A stretch of 64,000 bases of DNA, taken from contig OZ245787.1 of the NCBI GenBank assembly GCA_965228015.1, positions 992,001-1,056,000 of the forward strand, given 5' to 3'. The stretch comes from SKKY01 sp965228015 (GTDB lineage: Bacteria > Bacillota > Peptococcia > Peptococcales > SKKY01). Positions 29,899 through 39,356 of this stretch are shown piece by piece. A model generated the notes under the pieces. It searched no databases and was not told where the DNA came from. It saw only the letters and a program-made list of their open reading frames with translations. Within the stretch, counting starts at the first letter, position 1, and each line of letters starts with the position of its first letter. The translations under genes were made by a program, and so were the position numbers.

Positions 29899-30603
29899 TT
29901 AACCACCAAGGTAAGCTTTTTGAATCTCATCACTATCTGCAAGATCTTGTCCTTTACCTTCTAATACTATTTTTCCAGTTTCAAGAACATATGCATAATC
30001 TGCTATAGATAGAGCCATTTTTGCATTTTGTTCAACAAGAAGAATAGTTATACTAATAGAGTTAAGTTCTTTAATAATATCAAATATTTCCCGTACAAGA
30101 ATAGGAGCTAAACCCATTGAAGGTTCATCTAAAAGGAGTACTTTGGGTTGGGCCATTAAAGCTCTTCCCATGGCAAGCATTTGCTGTTCTCCACCACTTA
30201 GTGTTCCTGCAAGTTGTTTTTTTCTTTCTTCAAGACGAGGGAATCTTTTAAATACATTTTTTAAATCCTTTTCAATTCCATCTTTGTCTTTTCTTAAATA
30301 AGCACCCAGTTCAAGATTTTCATAAACAGTCATAGGAGCAAAAATTCTTCTTCCTTCAGGAACCTGAATAATTCCCATATTAACCAACTTCTCCGGAGAT
30401 ACTTTAAGAAGATCTTGATTATCATATGTTATTGAACCTGTCTTAGGCTTATTTAAACCTGAGATTGTTCTTAAAGTACTGGTTTTACCTGCACCATTTG
30501 CACCTATTAAAGAAATAATTTTACCCTCCGGAACTTCAAGGCTTACTCCTTTTAGTGCATGGATTCCATCATAATATAAATTAATATTGTCTATTTTTAA
30601 CAT
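29899..30603 (-). CDS. livF: Branched-chain amino acid ABC transporter ATPase LivF
   Basis: Cytoplasmic ATPase of the high-affinity Leu/Ile/Val importer. It has 234 residues, with Walker A GANGAGKTST, signature LSGGEQQMLAMGRALM, Walker B LLLDEPSMGLAP and H-loop LLVEQNAKMAL. It is last of livJHMGF, with livG one base upstream. Intact. Confidence 0.96.
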   Translation of the reverse strand: MLKIDNINLYYDGIHALKGVSLEVPEGKIISLIGANGAGKTSTLRTISGLNKPKTGSITYDNQDLLKVSPEKLVNMGIIQVPEGRRIFAPMTVYENLELGAYLRKDKDGIEKDLKNVFKRFPRLEERKKQLAGTLSGGEQQMLAMGRALMAQPKVLLLDEPSMGLAPILVREIFDIIKELNSISITILLVEQNAKMALSIADYAYVLETGKIVLEGKGQDLADSDEIQKAYLGG

Positions 30604-30604
30604 A

Positions 30605-31369
30605 TTATGCCTCCTCCCCTAAGTAAGCTTCAATAACTTTTGCATTTTTTCTGATCTCTTCAGGGGTTCCGTTGGCAATTAACATTCCGTGATCAAGAAC
30701 ATATATCCTTTCACATACACCCATTACCAGAGACATATCGTGTTCAATCAATAGAATGGTTAGATCAAATTTTTCTCTAATCATTGCAATTAATTCCATC
30801 AAATTATGAGTTTCCTGGGGATTCATTCCTGCTGCCGGTTCATCAAGAAGAAGTAATTTAGGCTGAGCTGCAAGAGCCCTGGCAATCTCCAGTCTTCTTT
30901 GTTCACCATGAGGAAGATTCTTTGCAAGTTCATCTTTTTTATGATCAAGATGAAATATTTTTAAAAATTCAATAGCCTTTTCCTCTATTTCCTTTTCTTC
31001 AACAAAAAACGATTTGAATCTGAAAAGAGATGAAAAGACAGAATACTTTACATGAGAATGGTAGGCAATGCGAACATTATCCAAAACAGTTAAGTCTTTA
31101 AAAAGTCTGATATTCTGGAAAGTTCTTGCCATACCTTTTTGATTAATTTTAAACGGTTTAACCCCTGCAATGTTTTCTCCGGCAAATATTACCTCTCCGG
31201 AAGTTGGTTCATAAACCCCAGTAATTAAGTTAAATGCTGTTGTCTTACCTGCTCCGTTAGGGCCAATAAGACCAACTAACTCACCTTTATTTATATAAAG
31301 ATCAAACTTGCTTACAGCAGCTAAGCCACCAAATAATTTAACAAGTTTATTTATCTCTAAAATTTTCAT
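30605..31369 (-). CDS. livG: Branched-chain amino acid ABC transporter ATPase LivG
   Basis: Second ATPase of the Liv importer, 254 residues. Walker A is GPNGAGKTTAFNLITG, the signature is the LivG-type NLPHGEQRRLEIARALA, Walker B is LLLDEPAAGMNPQE and the H-loop is LLIEHDMSLVM. The start overlaps the stop of livM by one base, which implies translational coupling. Confidence 0.96.
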   Translation of the reverse strand: MKILEINKLVKLFGGLAAVSKFDLYINKGELVGLIGPNGAGKTTAFNLITGVYEPTSGEVIFAGENIAGVKPFKINQKGMARTFQNIRLFKDLTVLDNVRIAYHSHVKYSVFSSLFRFKSFFVEEKEIEEKAIEFLKIFHLDHKKDELAKNLPHGEQRRLEIARALAAQPKLLLLDEPAAGMNPQETHNLMELIAMIREKFDLTILLIEHDMSLVMGVCERIYVLDHGMLIANGTPEEIRKNAKVIEAYLGEEA

Positions 31370-32304
31370 TATTCTTTTCCTCCTTTCTTTTCAAGAAAAG
31401 AGAATTTTAATTCTTTAGTTCCCATTAAACCAGAAGGTCTAAATAACATAATAGCAATTAATACAACTGAGTAAGCAATCATCCTTATTGCTCCAAAATC
31501 TTGCAATAAAGCTGAAATAATGGTAAGTCCTGTTGCAGCAAAAATCGAACCAGTAATACTGCCTAGTCCCCCAAGAACTGCCATAACCAGATAATCAACT
31601 GATTTCAAAAAGTTAAATGTTGCAGGTGTAATAATGAAAAAATAATGTGAGTACAATGCCCCTGCAGTACCTGCGAAGAATGCAGCAATGGCAAAAGTCA
31701 TAACTTTATGCTTTGTTAAATTAATTCCCATTGTCTCTGCAGCTATTTCATCTTCTCTGATTGAAAGTACTACTCTTCCGTGACTGGAATTAATATAATT
31801 TCTAATTAATAAAATAACTGCAACAGTTACTAAGAATAAAATAGGCCAGTTTGTATATCTTGGTATACCTGAAAGTCCTCTGGCTCCACCAACATATTCT
31901 GTATTTACAATCAAAATCCTTACAATTTCACCAAAACCTAAGGTTGCAATTGCTAAATAGTCCCCGCCAAGTCTTAAAATAGGATAACCAACCAATACCC
32001 CAACAACAAAGGCTGCTATGCTTCCTACTAATAAAGAGGAAAGAAAAGGTAAATCCATCCTTGTTGTCATTGCTGCGGAAGTATAAGCTCCTATTGCCAT
32101 AAAGCCAGCATGACCTAAATGTAATTGTCCTAAAAATCCATTAACAAGATTAAGACTTGTAGCCATAATTATATTAATAAAAAGCAAATAAATATTTAAT
32201 TGATAATATTGAGAAATAATTTTGGCAGACATAAGAAAATGGATTACAAAAAACAGTATAAAAGCTAAGGATAAATTAAACACTAATTGACGATTAATTT
32301 TCAT
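31369..32304 (-). CDS. livM: Branched-chain amino acid ABC transporter permease LivM
   Basis: Inner-membrane permease of 311 residues with about nine predicted helices. It carries the family motifs NLVNGFLGQLHLGHAGFMAIGAY-type sequence near residue 50 and the EAA-like SIREDEIAAETMGIN near residue 180. It follows livH by three bases in the operon. Intact. Confidence 0.95.
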   Translation of the reverse strand: MKINRQLVFNLSLAFILFFVIHFLMSAKIISQYYQLNIYLLFINIIMATSLNLVNGFLGQLHLGHAGFMAIGAYTSAAMTTRMDLPFLSSLLVGSIAAFVVGVLVGYPILRLGGDYLAIATLGFGEIVRILIVNTEYVGGARGLSGIPRYTNWPILFLVTVAVILLIRNYINSSHGRVVLSIREDEIAAETMGINLTKHKVMTFAIAAFFAGTAGALYSHYFFIITPATFNFLKSVDYLVMAVLGGLGSITGSIFAATGLTIISALLQDFGAIRMIAYSVVLIAIMLFRPSGLMGTKELKFSFLEKKGGKE

Positions 32305-32307
32305 AAT

Positions 32308-33192
32308 TTACACCTTCTCCTTCTCATTCTTACCAAACAATCCCGTTGGTTTTATTATTAAAATTACAATCAGAATAAAGAAGGCTACTGCATCTCTGTA
32401 GAGAGAGTTTCCATATCCACTTACCATTGCCTCGATTAATCCTAAAATCATACCTCCTGTGAAAGCACCAGGAATTATTCCAATACCTCCCAGAACTGCA
32501 GCTACGAAAGCCTTCAGACCTGGCATAACACCCATTAAAGGAGTTATCGCACTATAATAAACACCAACCATAACTCCTGCTGCCCCAGCTAATGCTGAGC
32601 CAATTGCAAAAGTCATTGAGATAGTGTTATTTGTGTTAATTCCCATTAAAGTAGCCGCATCCTTATCATATGCTACTGCTCTCATTGCTTTTCCTGTTTT
32701 TGTAAAATGAACAATATATTGTAATAACAACATTAGTAAAATTGTAACTACTAAAATAGTTATTTGTTGGTAGCTTATATAAGCTTTAGTTCCAAAAAGG
32801 TTCAATCTTCCATCAGATAATATTTTAGGAAATACTTTTGGTTCCGCCTTAAAAAAGAATACTCCCGTATACTGAAGAAAAAGAGACGCTCCAATTGCAG
32901 TAATTAGTGCTACAATTCTACTAGAATTTCTCAAAGGTTTATAAGCTATTTTTTCGATAATCATACCTAAAACTGCACAGCCAACCATCGAGATAATTAA
33001 AGCAGGGAAAAATCCTATACCCAGACCAGTAATAGCAAAAAAGCCTATATATGCCCCGATCATATAGATTTCACCGTGAGCAAAATTTATTAATTTAATT
33101 ATTCCATAAACCATTGTGTAACCTAAAGCAATTAAAGCATATATGCTGCCAAGGGATAGACCGTTAATTACTTGCTGTAAGAATATATCCAT
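32308..33192 (-). CDS. livH: Branched-chain amino acid ABC transporter permease LivH
   Basis: Permease of 294 residues. The start is followed by NGLSLGSIYALIALGYTMVY and LINFAHGEIYMIGAY, diagnostic of LivH. The cytoplasmic loop AMRAVAYDKDAATLMGIN contacts the ATPases. About eight helices are predicted. It lies 93 bases downstream of livJ, with a partial terminator in the gap. Confidence 0.95.
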   Translation of the reverse strand: MDIFLQQVINGLSLGSIYALIALGYTMVYGIIKLINFAHGEIYMIGAYIGFFAITGLGIGFFPALIISMVGCAVLGMIIEKIAYKPLRNSSRIVALITAIGASLFLQYTGVFFFKAEPKVFPKILSDGRLNLFGTKAYISYQQITILVVTILLMLLLQYIVHFTKTGKAMRAVAYDKDAATLMGINTNNTISMTFAIGSALAGAAGVMVGVYYSAITPLMGVMPGLKAFVAAVLGGIGIIPGAFTGGMILGLIEAMVSGYGNSLYRDAVAFFILIVILIIKPTGLFGKNEKEKV

Positions 33193-33219
33193 ACAGACAC
33201 CCTTTCTGTTTGAACACCA

Positions 33220-33252
33220 TAAAAAAGGAGGGCACGTTTACGTCCCTCCTTT
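33220..33252 (-). terminator. Intercistronic terminator/attenuator between livJ and livH
   Basis: On the minus strand AAAGGAGGG-ACG pairs with CGT-GCCCTCCTTT (one bulged base, TAAA loop), followed by T6. It probably keeps livJ mRNA in excess over livHMGF. Confidence 0.8.
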
Positions 33253-33285
33253 GGGTTTCAAAGATTTTCTGATAATCGTGCTTTA

Positions 33286-34479
33286 TTATTTAGGGTCAAT
33301 TGTTTCTACGTAAGTTTGTTTTCCTTCTGCGTTATATCCTAACATAACAGCACTCTTAATTGGGTTGTGTTGTTCATCAAGAGTGATAGTACCTGTAACA
33401 CCTACTAAACCTGATGTAGCAGCAATAGCATCTTTAATTGCAACTGGATCAGCTGATCCTGCTTTAGCAATTGCATCAGCAATTACGTAAGCTGCATCAT
33501 AACCTAAAGCTGCAAGAGCTGTTGGAGTGCTGCCAAATTTTTCAGTGTAATTTTTAACAAAATCTACTACTTTAGGATCTGTACTTTCTGGTGAATAGTG
33601 ATTAGTAAAGAATGCATTTTGTAATGCTTCTGGAGTATTAACTTCAGATACTTTTGTACCATCCCATCCATCTGTTCCAAGAAGTGCACCAGTGTATCCA
33701 AGTTCTCTAGCTTGGCTAACAATTAAAGAAACTTGCTCTTCATATGCAGGAATAAAAATTGCTTCTGGGTTTGCACCAATAATTTTTGTTAATGTTGATC
33801 TGAAATCTCTGTCTTCAATTACAAATCCTTCAACGCTAACGATTTCTCCGCCAAAACCTTCAAAAGCTTCTTTAAAAGATGCTTCTAAGCCTTTTGAATA
33901 GTCACTGTTATTATCAACATAAATTGATGCTGTTTTTAAACCAAGGTTTTCAGCAGCATACTGTGCAGCTATCTGACCCTGGAAAGGATCGATGAAACAA
34001 GTTCTGAACATGAAAGGACGAGTTTCTCCAGTTTTTGGATCAACAGTAATATCTAAAGCTGTACCAGTTGGAGTTACTACTGGAATTTCAAACTGTTCTG
34101 AAACAGGAATAGTTGCAATTGCGTTTGAAGAAGTAACTGGTCCTACGATTACAGAAACTTCATCTTGAGAAGCTAATCTTGTAGCAATGTTTAATGACTC
34201 AGCATTTTCAGATCTGTTGTCATACTTCACAACTTCAAGTTTAATACCATCAGCACCACCAGCTGCGTTAACTTCCTCGAAAGCTAATTCAATTGCATTT
34301 GCAACAGCAATACCATACTGAGCAACGTTACCTGATAATTCTGCGTTTAATCCTACCTTAACAGTAGCTGATTTTTCAGCTAGTTTTTCTGCTGGAGCTT
34401 TGTCTCCCCCACAACCGGCAACCATTATAATTGCAAATAATACCAATACAAGGCCAGCTATAATTTTTTTGCTTTTCAT
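33286..34479 (-). CDS. livJ: Branched-chain amino acid binding lipoprotein LivJ-like
   Basis: Extracytoplasmic receptor of the importer, 397 residues, periplasmic-binding-protein type I (Peripla_BP_6). The lipoprotein signal peptide IIAGLVLVLFAIIMVAGCGG has its lipobox cysteine near residue 23. The mature part begins KVGLNAELSGNVAQYG and contains VIVGPVTSSNAIATIPVSE and YDAAYVIADAI. The start follows GGGAGG. First gene of livJHMGF, with its own promoter. Confidence 0.95.
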   Translation of the reverse strand: MKSKKIIAGLVLVLFAIIMVAGCGGDKAPAEKLAEKSATVKVGLNAELSGNVAQYGIAVANAIELAFEEVNAAGGADGIKLEVVKYDNRSENAESLNIATRLASQDEVSVIVGPVTSSNAIATIPVSEQFEIPVVTPTGTALDITVDPKTGETRPFMFRTCFIDPFQGQIAAQYAAENLGLKTASIYVDNNSDYSKGLEASFKEAFEGFGGEIVSVEGFVIEDRDFRSTLTKIIGANPEAIFIPAYEEQVSLIVSQARELGYTGALLGTDGWDGTKVSEVNTPEALQNAFFTNHYSPESTDPKVVDFVKNYTEKFGSTPTALAALGYDAAYVIADAIAKAGSADPVAIKDAIAATSGLVGVTGTITLDEQHNPIKSAVMLGYNAEGKQTYVETIDPK

Positions 34480-34532
34480 AAAAATAATTCCTCCCTTTTT
34501 CTGTTTTATAATACTCGATAGATTTCTTGATT

Positions 34533-34561
34533 ATAATATAACAACCAAGACTATTAGTCAA
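34533..34561 (-). promoter_or_regulatory. Promoter of livJHMGF
   Basis: TTGACT (34561-34556), a 17-base spacer and TATTAT (34538-34533) on the minus strand, about 55 bases before livJ. Confidence 0.75.
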
Positions 34562-34600
34562 CGGGAAAATTCTTGTATACATAAGAAAAACAAGCCTAAA

Positions 34601-35746
34601 TCAATTCATTTTTTCATCATATTTCCTGTTTATAATTTTTTTTGATACATTATAAAATACAGCAAACACTGGAACACCAAGCAACATTCCCAAAACACCA
34701 AACAAAGCTCCGCCAACTATAATTGCAAGGAGTACCCAAAAGGGCTCAATACCTGTAGAATCTCCAAGGATTTTCGGACCGAGTATCAGCCCGTCAAATT
34801 GTTGCAGTGCAAATATAAAGAGAACCAGCCAAAGAGCCATGGAAGGGCTGTAAATCATTGTTATAATAACTCCTGGAACCGCACCAATAAAGGGTCCAAA
34901 ATATGGAATCATATTTGTAATACCAACTATCACCGAAATTACAATAGGATAAGGATTTCCCATTAACATCAGGCCAATAAAGCATAAAAACCCTATAATT
35001 ATAGAATCTAAAGTTTTGCCAACAAAAAAAGATTTAAAAATATGATTTGTCTCATTTAAAAAAGTATTTGTTTTTTCTATATTGTTTTTTGGAGTTAATA
35101 GTGTAACTATTTTTTTACTTCCCGCGATAAATCTTTCCTTGTCAAAAACAACATACACGGAAATTATTATCCCCATAAAAAACTTGAAAATTCCTGAAGT
35201 AAATGAATATGCTTTACTCAAAACTATTGGCAAAGCCCTTGCCAGCACATCACTAATATCTGAAAAATCAGCCTGATCAAGAAGGGCAAAATCAAGGTAC
35301 ATGCTTAAATCCAATGCTTCAGCAACCCTGTCAATCTGCTCCTGATATTCAGAATAACCTTTTGCTAACTGGTCAAAAAGTCTCAAGAGACTCTGATAAA
35401 ATTGTGGTAACACAATAATTAAAAACCAAACTAAAAAGCCGACAAAAATTACATATGTTATTAGTATTGATATAACCCTTTTAATTTTAGTTCTCTTTAC
35501 AAGAACTTTTATGTATTTATCGATCTTCTTTTCAATATAAACTACCGCAGGATTTAATAAATAAGCAATGGAAAAACCAATAACAAAAGGCATTAATATT
35601 GTGATACCGCTCTTTAAAAATGCTCCCAAAGTATTTTTCAAGCCAATAAAATCACTTAGTACAAAATACAAAATCATTATGCCTGAAAGTACAAAGAAAG
35701 CCTGCAAACTAATATTTAAATTGTTCCAATTAAAAAATCTTTTCAT
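34601..35746 (-). CDS. AI-2E family transporter (YtvI/PerM-like permease)
   Basis: Integral membrane protein of 381 residues with about eight helices and the AI-2E_transport family pattern: an early pair of helices, a long loop region (VLPQFYQSLLRLFDQL), then GITNMIPYFGPFIGAVPGVI and the C-terminal block PKILGDSTGIEPFWVLLAII. Substrates of members differ and include quorum signals and Na+/H+ exchange; here it is unknown. I chose the ATG at 35746 because AAAGGAG lies 7 bases upstream. Confidence 0.88.
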   Translation of the reverse strand: MKRFFNWNNLNISLQAFFVLSGIMILYFVLSDFIGLKNTLGAFLKSGITILMPFVIGFSIAYLLNPAVVYIEKKIDKYIKVLVKRTKIKRVISILITYVIFVGFLVWFLIIVLPQFYQSLLRLFDQLAKGYSEYQEQIDRVAEALDLSMYLDFALLDQADFSDISDVLARALPIVLSKAYSFTSGIFKFFMGIIISVYVVFDKERFIAGSKKIVTLLTPKNNIEKTNTFLNETNHIFKSFFVGKTLDSIIIGFLCFIGLMLMGNPYPIVISVIVGITNMIPYFGPFIGAVPGVIITMIYSPSMALWLVLFIFALQQFDGLILGPKILGDSTGIEPFWVLLAIIVGGALFGVLGMLLGVPVFAVFYNVSKKIINRKYDEKMN

Positions 35747-35840
35747 GAAGGTCTCCTTTTCGGAATTTTTTCTTTCACCAATCATTATATACACTAATCT
35801 TCATTTTTAAAATATAATAAATATGAGGAGTTGAATTTAA

Positions 35841-36398
35841 ATGGATTTGAAAAAAATTGAAAATGCTGTAAAAGATATCCTGGAAGCTATTGGAGAAAAC
35901 CCAAAGCGTGAAGGTTTGGAACTTACTCCATCAAGAATAGCTTTAATGTATCAGGAAATATTTTCCGGAATAAATAAGAATCCTGAAGATTGTATTAAGG
36001 TCTTTAAAGAAGAACAACATGAAGAATTAGTTTTGGTTAAAGATATACCCTTTTATTCAATTTGCGAACATCATTTTCTTCCCTTCTATGGAAAAGCTCA
36101 CATTGCATATATTCCTAAAGAAGGAAGAATTACTGGCTTTAGCAAACTTGTTCAGGTAATTGAAGTGATCTCTGCAAGACCACAGCTTCAAGAAAGAATA
36201 GTCAAAGAAGCAGCAGATACTATTATGAAAGTATTAAATCCCCATGGTGTTGCTGTTGTAATAGAAGCAGAGCAGATGTGTATGTCCATGAGGGGAATTA
36301 AGAAACCTGGCTCAATAACAGTAACCTCTGCAATGAGAGGAGCTTTTATGAAAAGCCCGGCTCTTCGTCAGGAATTCTTATTATTAATAAACAAATAA
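35841..36398 (+). CDS. folE: GTP cyclohydrolase I
   Basis: First step of folate synthesis, GTP to dihydroneopterin triphosphate. It has 185 residues, with zinc and active-site motifs SICEHHFLPFYGKAHIAYIP and CMSMRGIKKPGS. It opens the folE-folP-folB-folK operon on the plus strand, with GAGGAG upstream. Intact. Confidence 0.97.
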   Translation: MDLKKIENAVKDILEAIGENPKREGLELTPSRIALMYQEIFSGINKNPEDCIKVFKEEQHEELVLVKDIPFYSICEHHFLPFYGKAHIAYIPKEGRITGFSKLVQVIEVISARPQLQERIVKEAADTIMKVLNPHGVAVVIEAEQMCMSMRGIKKPGSITVTSAMRGAFMKSPALRQEFLLLINK

Positions 36399-36413
36399 AA
36401 ACAAAGGTGACTT

Positions 36414-37259
36414 ATGGAAATTAAAAAAAGAGAGAATAACCTAAAAAAAATTGATTTGAATGGAAGAAAATTAATACTTGATGGAACAAGTAAAATTATG
36501 GGAATAATAAATCTTACACCAGATTCCTTTTCCGACGGTGGAGAATACAATAATCTTCAGTCAGCTTTGTCCCAGGGGATTCAAATGGAAAATGATGGTG
36601 CACATATTTTAGATATTGGAGGAGAGTCCTCTCGTCCTGGTCATGAACCGATTTCTGCCAAGGAGGAAATAGAACGAATTAAAGATCCTTTAGAATTAAT
36701 CCTTGCCAAGACCAGTATCCCTGTTTCTATTGATACCTGGAAAAATGAAGTTGCTGAGTTTACTTTGGGAAAAGGAGCTTCAATAATCAATGACATCTAC
36801 GGTCTGAAAAAAGATCCACTTCTTGCTCAGGTGATAGCAAAATATAATGCCGGTGTTGTTATAATGCATAATAAAGAAAACAGAAACTACCCTGATGGTT
36901 TAATTTTCGAAATAAAAGAATCTTTAAAAGAAAGTATTAATATTGCTTTAGCTGCTAGAATTTCAAAAGACAAGATTATTTTAGATCCGGGTATTGGTTT
37001 CGCAAAAAATTCTGAACAAAATATTACTATGATAAACAATCTTTATCAGTTAAAAGATTTAGGCTATCCATTATTACTTGGAGTTTCAAGAAAATCTGTT
37101 ATTGGTTCTGTTGTAAATGTTCCTCCGAAAGAACGCCTCCCAGGAACTATTGCTTCTACAGTTTTGGGTATAATTCAGGGATATGAAATTTTCAGGGTAC
37201 ATGACGTGAAAGAAAACCTTCAGGCAGCAATATTTACAGATAAAATAATTAACAGTTAG
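36414..37259 (+). CDS. folP: Dihydropteroate synthase
   Basis: Joins p-aminobenzoate to the pterin pyrophosphate. It has 281 residues and a TIM barrel with IMGIINLTPDSFSDGG near residue 27, DIGGESSRPG and SIDTWKNEVAEF, then the C-terminal SRKSVIG. The start lies 15 bases after folE behind AAAGGTGAC. Intact. Confidence 0.97.
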   Translation: MEIKKRENNLKKIDLNGRKLILDGTSKIMGIINLTPDSFSDGGEYNNLQSALSQGIQMENDGAHILDIGGESSRPGHEPISAKEEIERIKDPLELILAKTSIPVSIDTWKNEVAEFTLGKGASIINDIYGLKKDPLLAQVIAKYNAGVVIMHNKENRNYPDGLIFEIKESLKESINIALAARISKDKIILDPGIGFAKNSEQNITMINNLYQLKDLGYPLLLGVSRKSVIGSVVNVPPKERLPGTIASTVLGIIQGYEIFRVHDVKENLQAAIFTDKIINS

Positions 37260-37271
37260 AGGTGATATTAA

Positions 37272-37649
37272 ATGGATAAAATAATATTAAAAGGACTTGA
37301 GTTCCACGGAAAGCATGGGTGTTTTCTTGAAGAAAAAAAATATTCCCAGCAATTTAAAGTTGATGGTGAATTGTTCCTTGATTTGGAAAATGCAATGAAT
37401 ACTGATGACTTACAAGCTACGATAAACTATGGAGATATTTTTGAATTGGTCCGTAATCAAGTTGAAAATAAAAGTTATAATCTAATTGAAAAACTTTCTG
37501 CAGAAATTATAAAAGAAATTTTTAACTACTCTTCCCTGATTAAGGAGGTTCAAATCAGATTAATAAAACCAACTCCTCCAGTTGAGGGTAAATACGAATA
37601 CTTTGCAGTTGAAATGAGGCGAAAAAGAGAATGTTTAAAGCCTATTTAA
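37272..37649 (+). CDS. folB: Dihydroneopterin aldolase
   Basis: Cleaves dihydroneopterin to 6-hydroxymethyl-dihydropterin. It has 125 residues, with LKGLEFHGKHGCFLEEKK and the C-terminal KPTPPVEGKYEYFAVEM. It follows folP by 12 bases behind GAGGTG, and its end overlaps the start of folK by 19 bases. Confidence 0.95.
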   Translation: MDKIILKGLEFHGKHGCFLEEKKYSQQFKVDGELFLDLENAMNTDDLQATINYGDIFELVRNQVENKSYNLIEKLSAEIIKEIFNYSSLIKEVQIRLIKPTPPVEGKYEYFAVEMRRKRECLKPI

Positions 37650-38131
37650 GTATGGGATCAAATATCGATGACCGGCCGGACTATTTAAAAAAAGGATTGT
37701 TAGAGCTGAAAAACAATCCAAAAATAATAATTACAAAAGTTTCCTCTGTTTATGAAACTTCCCCTGTGGGCTTTTTAGATCAAAATAATTTCCTAAATTT
37801 AGCTTTGGAAATTGAAACGACTTTAAGTCCTTTTGAACTACTTGAGTTTAATCAATCTATTGAAAAAAAACTAAACCGAATCAAAGAAATCCACTGGGGA
37901 CCAAGGACCATTGATATCGACATTATTACATATGGATCCGAATCACTTGATCATCCAAAGCTTACAATTCCTCACAGAGAAGCTTTGAACAGAGCCTTCG
38001 TTTTGTTGCCTCTGGTAGAAATAACTGAAAATGAATTTGAAATAAATAAAAAAAATATAAGGGAGATCTTAAAGAAGATCCCCCATAATAATAAGATTAT
38101 TTGGCTTTACCAAGAGACTCTCCCATTTTAA
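37631..38131 (+). CDS. folK: 6-hydroxymethyl-dihydropterin pyrophosphokinase
   Basis: Pyrophosphorylates the pterin before FolP acts. It has 166 residues, with AYLSMGSNIDDRPDYL, SSVYETSPVGFLDQNNFLN and the catalytic WGPRTIDIDIITYG. The 3' end overlaps the convergent psd gene by 35 bases, and its stop lies in the loop of its own terminator. Confidence 0.95.
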   Translation: MFKAYLSMGSNIDDRPDYLKKGLLELKNNPKIIITKVSSVYETSPVGFLDQNNFLNLALEIETTLSPFELLEFNQSIEKKLNRIKEIHWGPRTIDIDIITYGSESLDHPKLTIPHREALNRAFVLLPLVEITENEFEINKKNIREILKKIPHNNKIIWLYQETLPF

Positions 38132-38987
38132 CCAGAGTCTCTGTTTTTTTCTTTGTATATTCCAGAATATCATTATCTGGTGTTAGTATCCCCTTTTTTA
38201 AAAAAAGAATTACCGTCGAACCTCCAAATTTAAAATATCCCTTTTCTGTTCCTTTTTCCACCCTCTGTCCAGGGGTAAAGGTTTGAATTATAGTGCCTAC
38301 AAAAGTAGCTCCAACTTCCATATACAATATTTTCCCGAAATTATCACTACCGAACTCTGTTACAGTTCTTTTATTTTTCAAATAAATATTGTCAATTCTG
38401 TCAAGGACTCCTGTGTTAACAGAGTAATAAGAACCTTTTATTTCTTTAGTCTTGCCTGGGATACCTGAGTCGGGAAAATGAAATCTGTGATAATCTGTAG
38501 GATTTAACCTGACAATTACCATTGTTCCCCCATCATATTCTAAAATAGCCTCTTCAGACCCAACTAGTTGAGAAAGATTAAATGACATTCCTTTTATTTC
38601 TACAATTTTGCTGGTTTGAATATTTTCATGAATAAATACCCGGCCATCTGCAGGAGATGCAAGAACATCAGATTTTAAATTTACCGGTCTTGCTTCAGGT
38701 TTTAATTTTCTATAAAAAAATTCATTAAAGTTTTTATACTCAGATACTTTTTCCAGAAATTCTTCTTCAGCAATCTTGTTTTCTTCAATGAAGTCTCTTA
38801 TTTTTTTCTTACTTCCCTTTCGGTTTTTTAAAACACCAAAAATTTTGCTGGCAAGTTTTCTTTTTACAATTTTTTCAAGAATAAAGTTTCCAGAGGACTT
38901 GTAATACAGCCACTGAAGATATTTTTTCCCCACAATATGTTCAGTTTCAACTTCTTTTTTTTGTCTGTTATAGATTAGTAAATCCAT
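38097..38987 (-). CDS. psd: Phosphatidylserine decarboxylase
   Basis: Makes phosphatidylethanolamine from phosphatidylserine at the membrane. It has 296 residues, with LASPADGRVFI, the catalytic-region DYHRFHFPDSG, and the self-cleavage site FGGSTVILF, where Ser becomes the pyruvoyl group. The ORF upstream ends 5 bases before it. The terminal codons overlap the folK terminator hairpin. Intact. Confidence 0.94.
   Translation of the reverse strand: MDLLIYNRQKKEVETEHIVGKKYLQWLYYKSSGNFILEKIVKRKLASKIFGVLKNRKGSKKKIRDFIEENKIAEEEFLEKVSEYKNFNEFFYRKLKPEARPVNLKSDVLASPADGRVFIHENIQTSKIVEIKGMSFNLSQLVGSEEAILEYDGGTMVIVRLNPTDYHRFHFPDSGIPGKTKEIKGSYYSVNTGVLDRIDNIYLKNKRTVTEFGSDNFGKILYMEVGATFVGTIIQTFTPGQRVEKGTEKGYFKFGGSTVILFLKKGILTPDNDILEYTKKKTETLVKMGESLGKAK
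38113..38150 (+). terminator. Terminator of folE-P-B-K, inside psd coding sequence
   Basis: AGAGACTCT pairs with AGAGTCTCT around a 12-base loop that contains the folK TAA, followed by GT7. The same bases encode residues near the C-terminus of Psd on the other strand. Confidence 0.85.
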
Positions 38988-38992
38988 ATTTT

Positions 38993-39340
38993 TTATCCCA
39001 CTGAAATAATTCTAATATTAGTAACCTGAAAAGCCTCACAAATAAGGGGAAGATAAAATTTTTCCAGAAAGCTTTTTTGTCTGAAACTCTTTGTTGTTAT
39101 AATCATTCTGTGGTCAACTTTCTTAATATCTATAAGCTGATTAAAACAATTCTGAAAAATCTCCGGACCTACTTCTTTAAATATTATATGGAAGCCATCC
39201 AAAAGCTCAGGTTTTTCTTCCTCTATTCTGTCAATCATAGGAGTAAAAGGCACTGTGTAAAGCAATTCCGGGTATTCCATTTCATATTCAGCACCTGCAC
39301 CTGTTTCATCTGTTCCTACAAACTTTGGTTTTCTGTCCAT
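38993..39340 (-). CDS. Hypothetical protein, 115 residues
   Basis: I do not recognise a family. It is soluble and mixed alpha/beta, with PELLYTVPFTPMIDRIEEEK and a C-terminal RMIITTKSFRQKSFLEKF then VTNIRIISVG. AGGAGG precedes its ATG. It lies 16 bases after ribH and 5 bases before psd on the same strand, so it may be transcribed with either. Confidence 0.6.
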   Translation of the reverse strand: MDRKPKFVGTDETGAGAEYEMEYPELLYTVPFTPMIDRIEEEKPELLDGFHIIFKEVGPEIFQNCFNQLIDIKKVDHRMIITTKSFRQKSFLEKFYLPLICEAFQVTNIRIISVG

Positions 39341-39356
39341 TTTTTACCTCCTGAAA

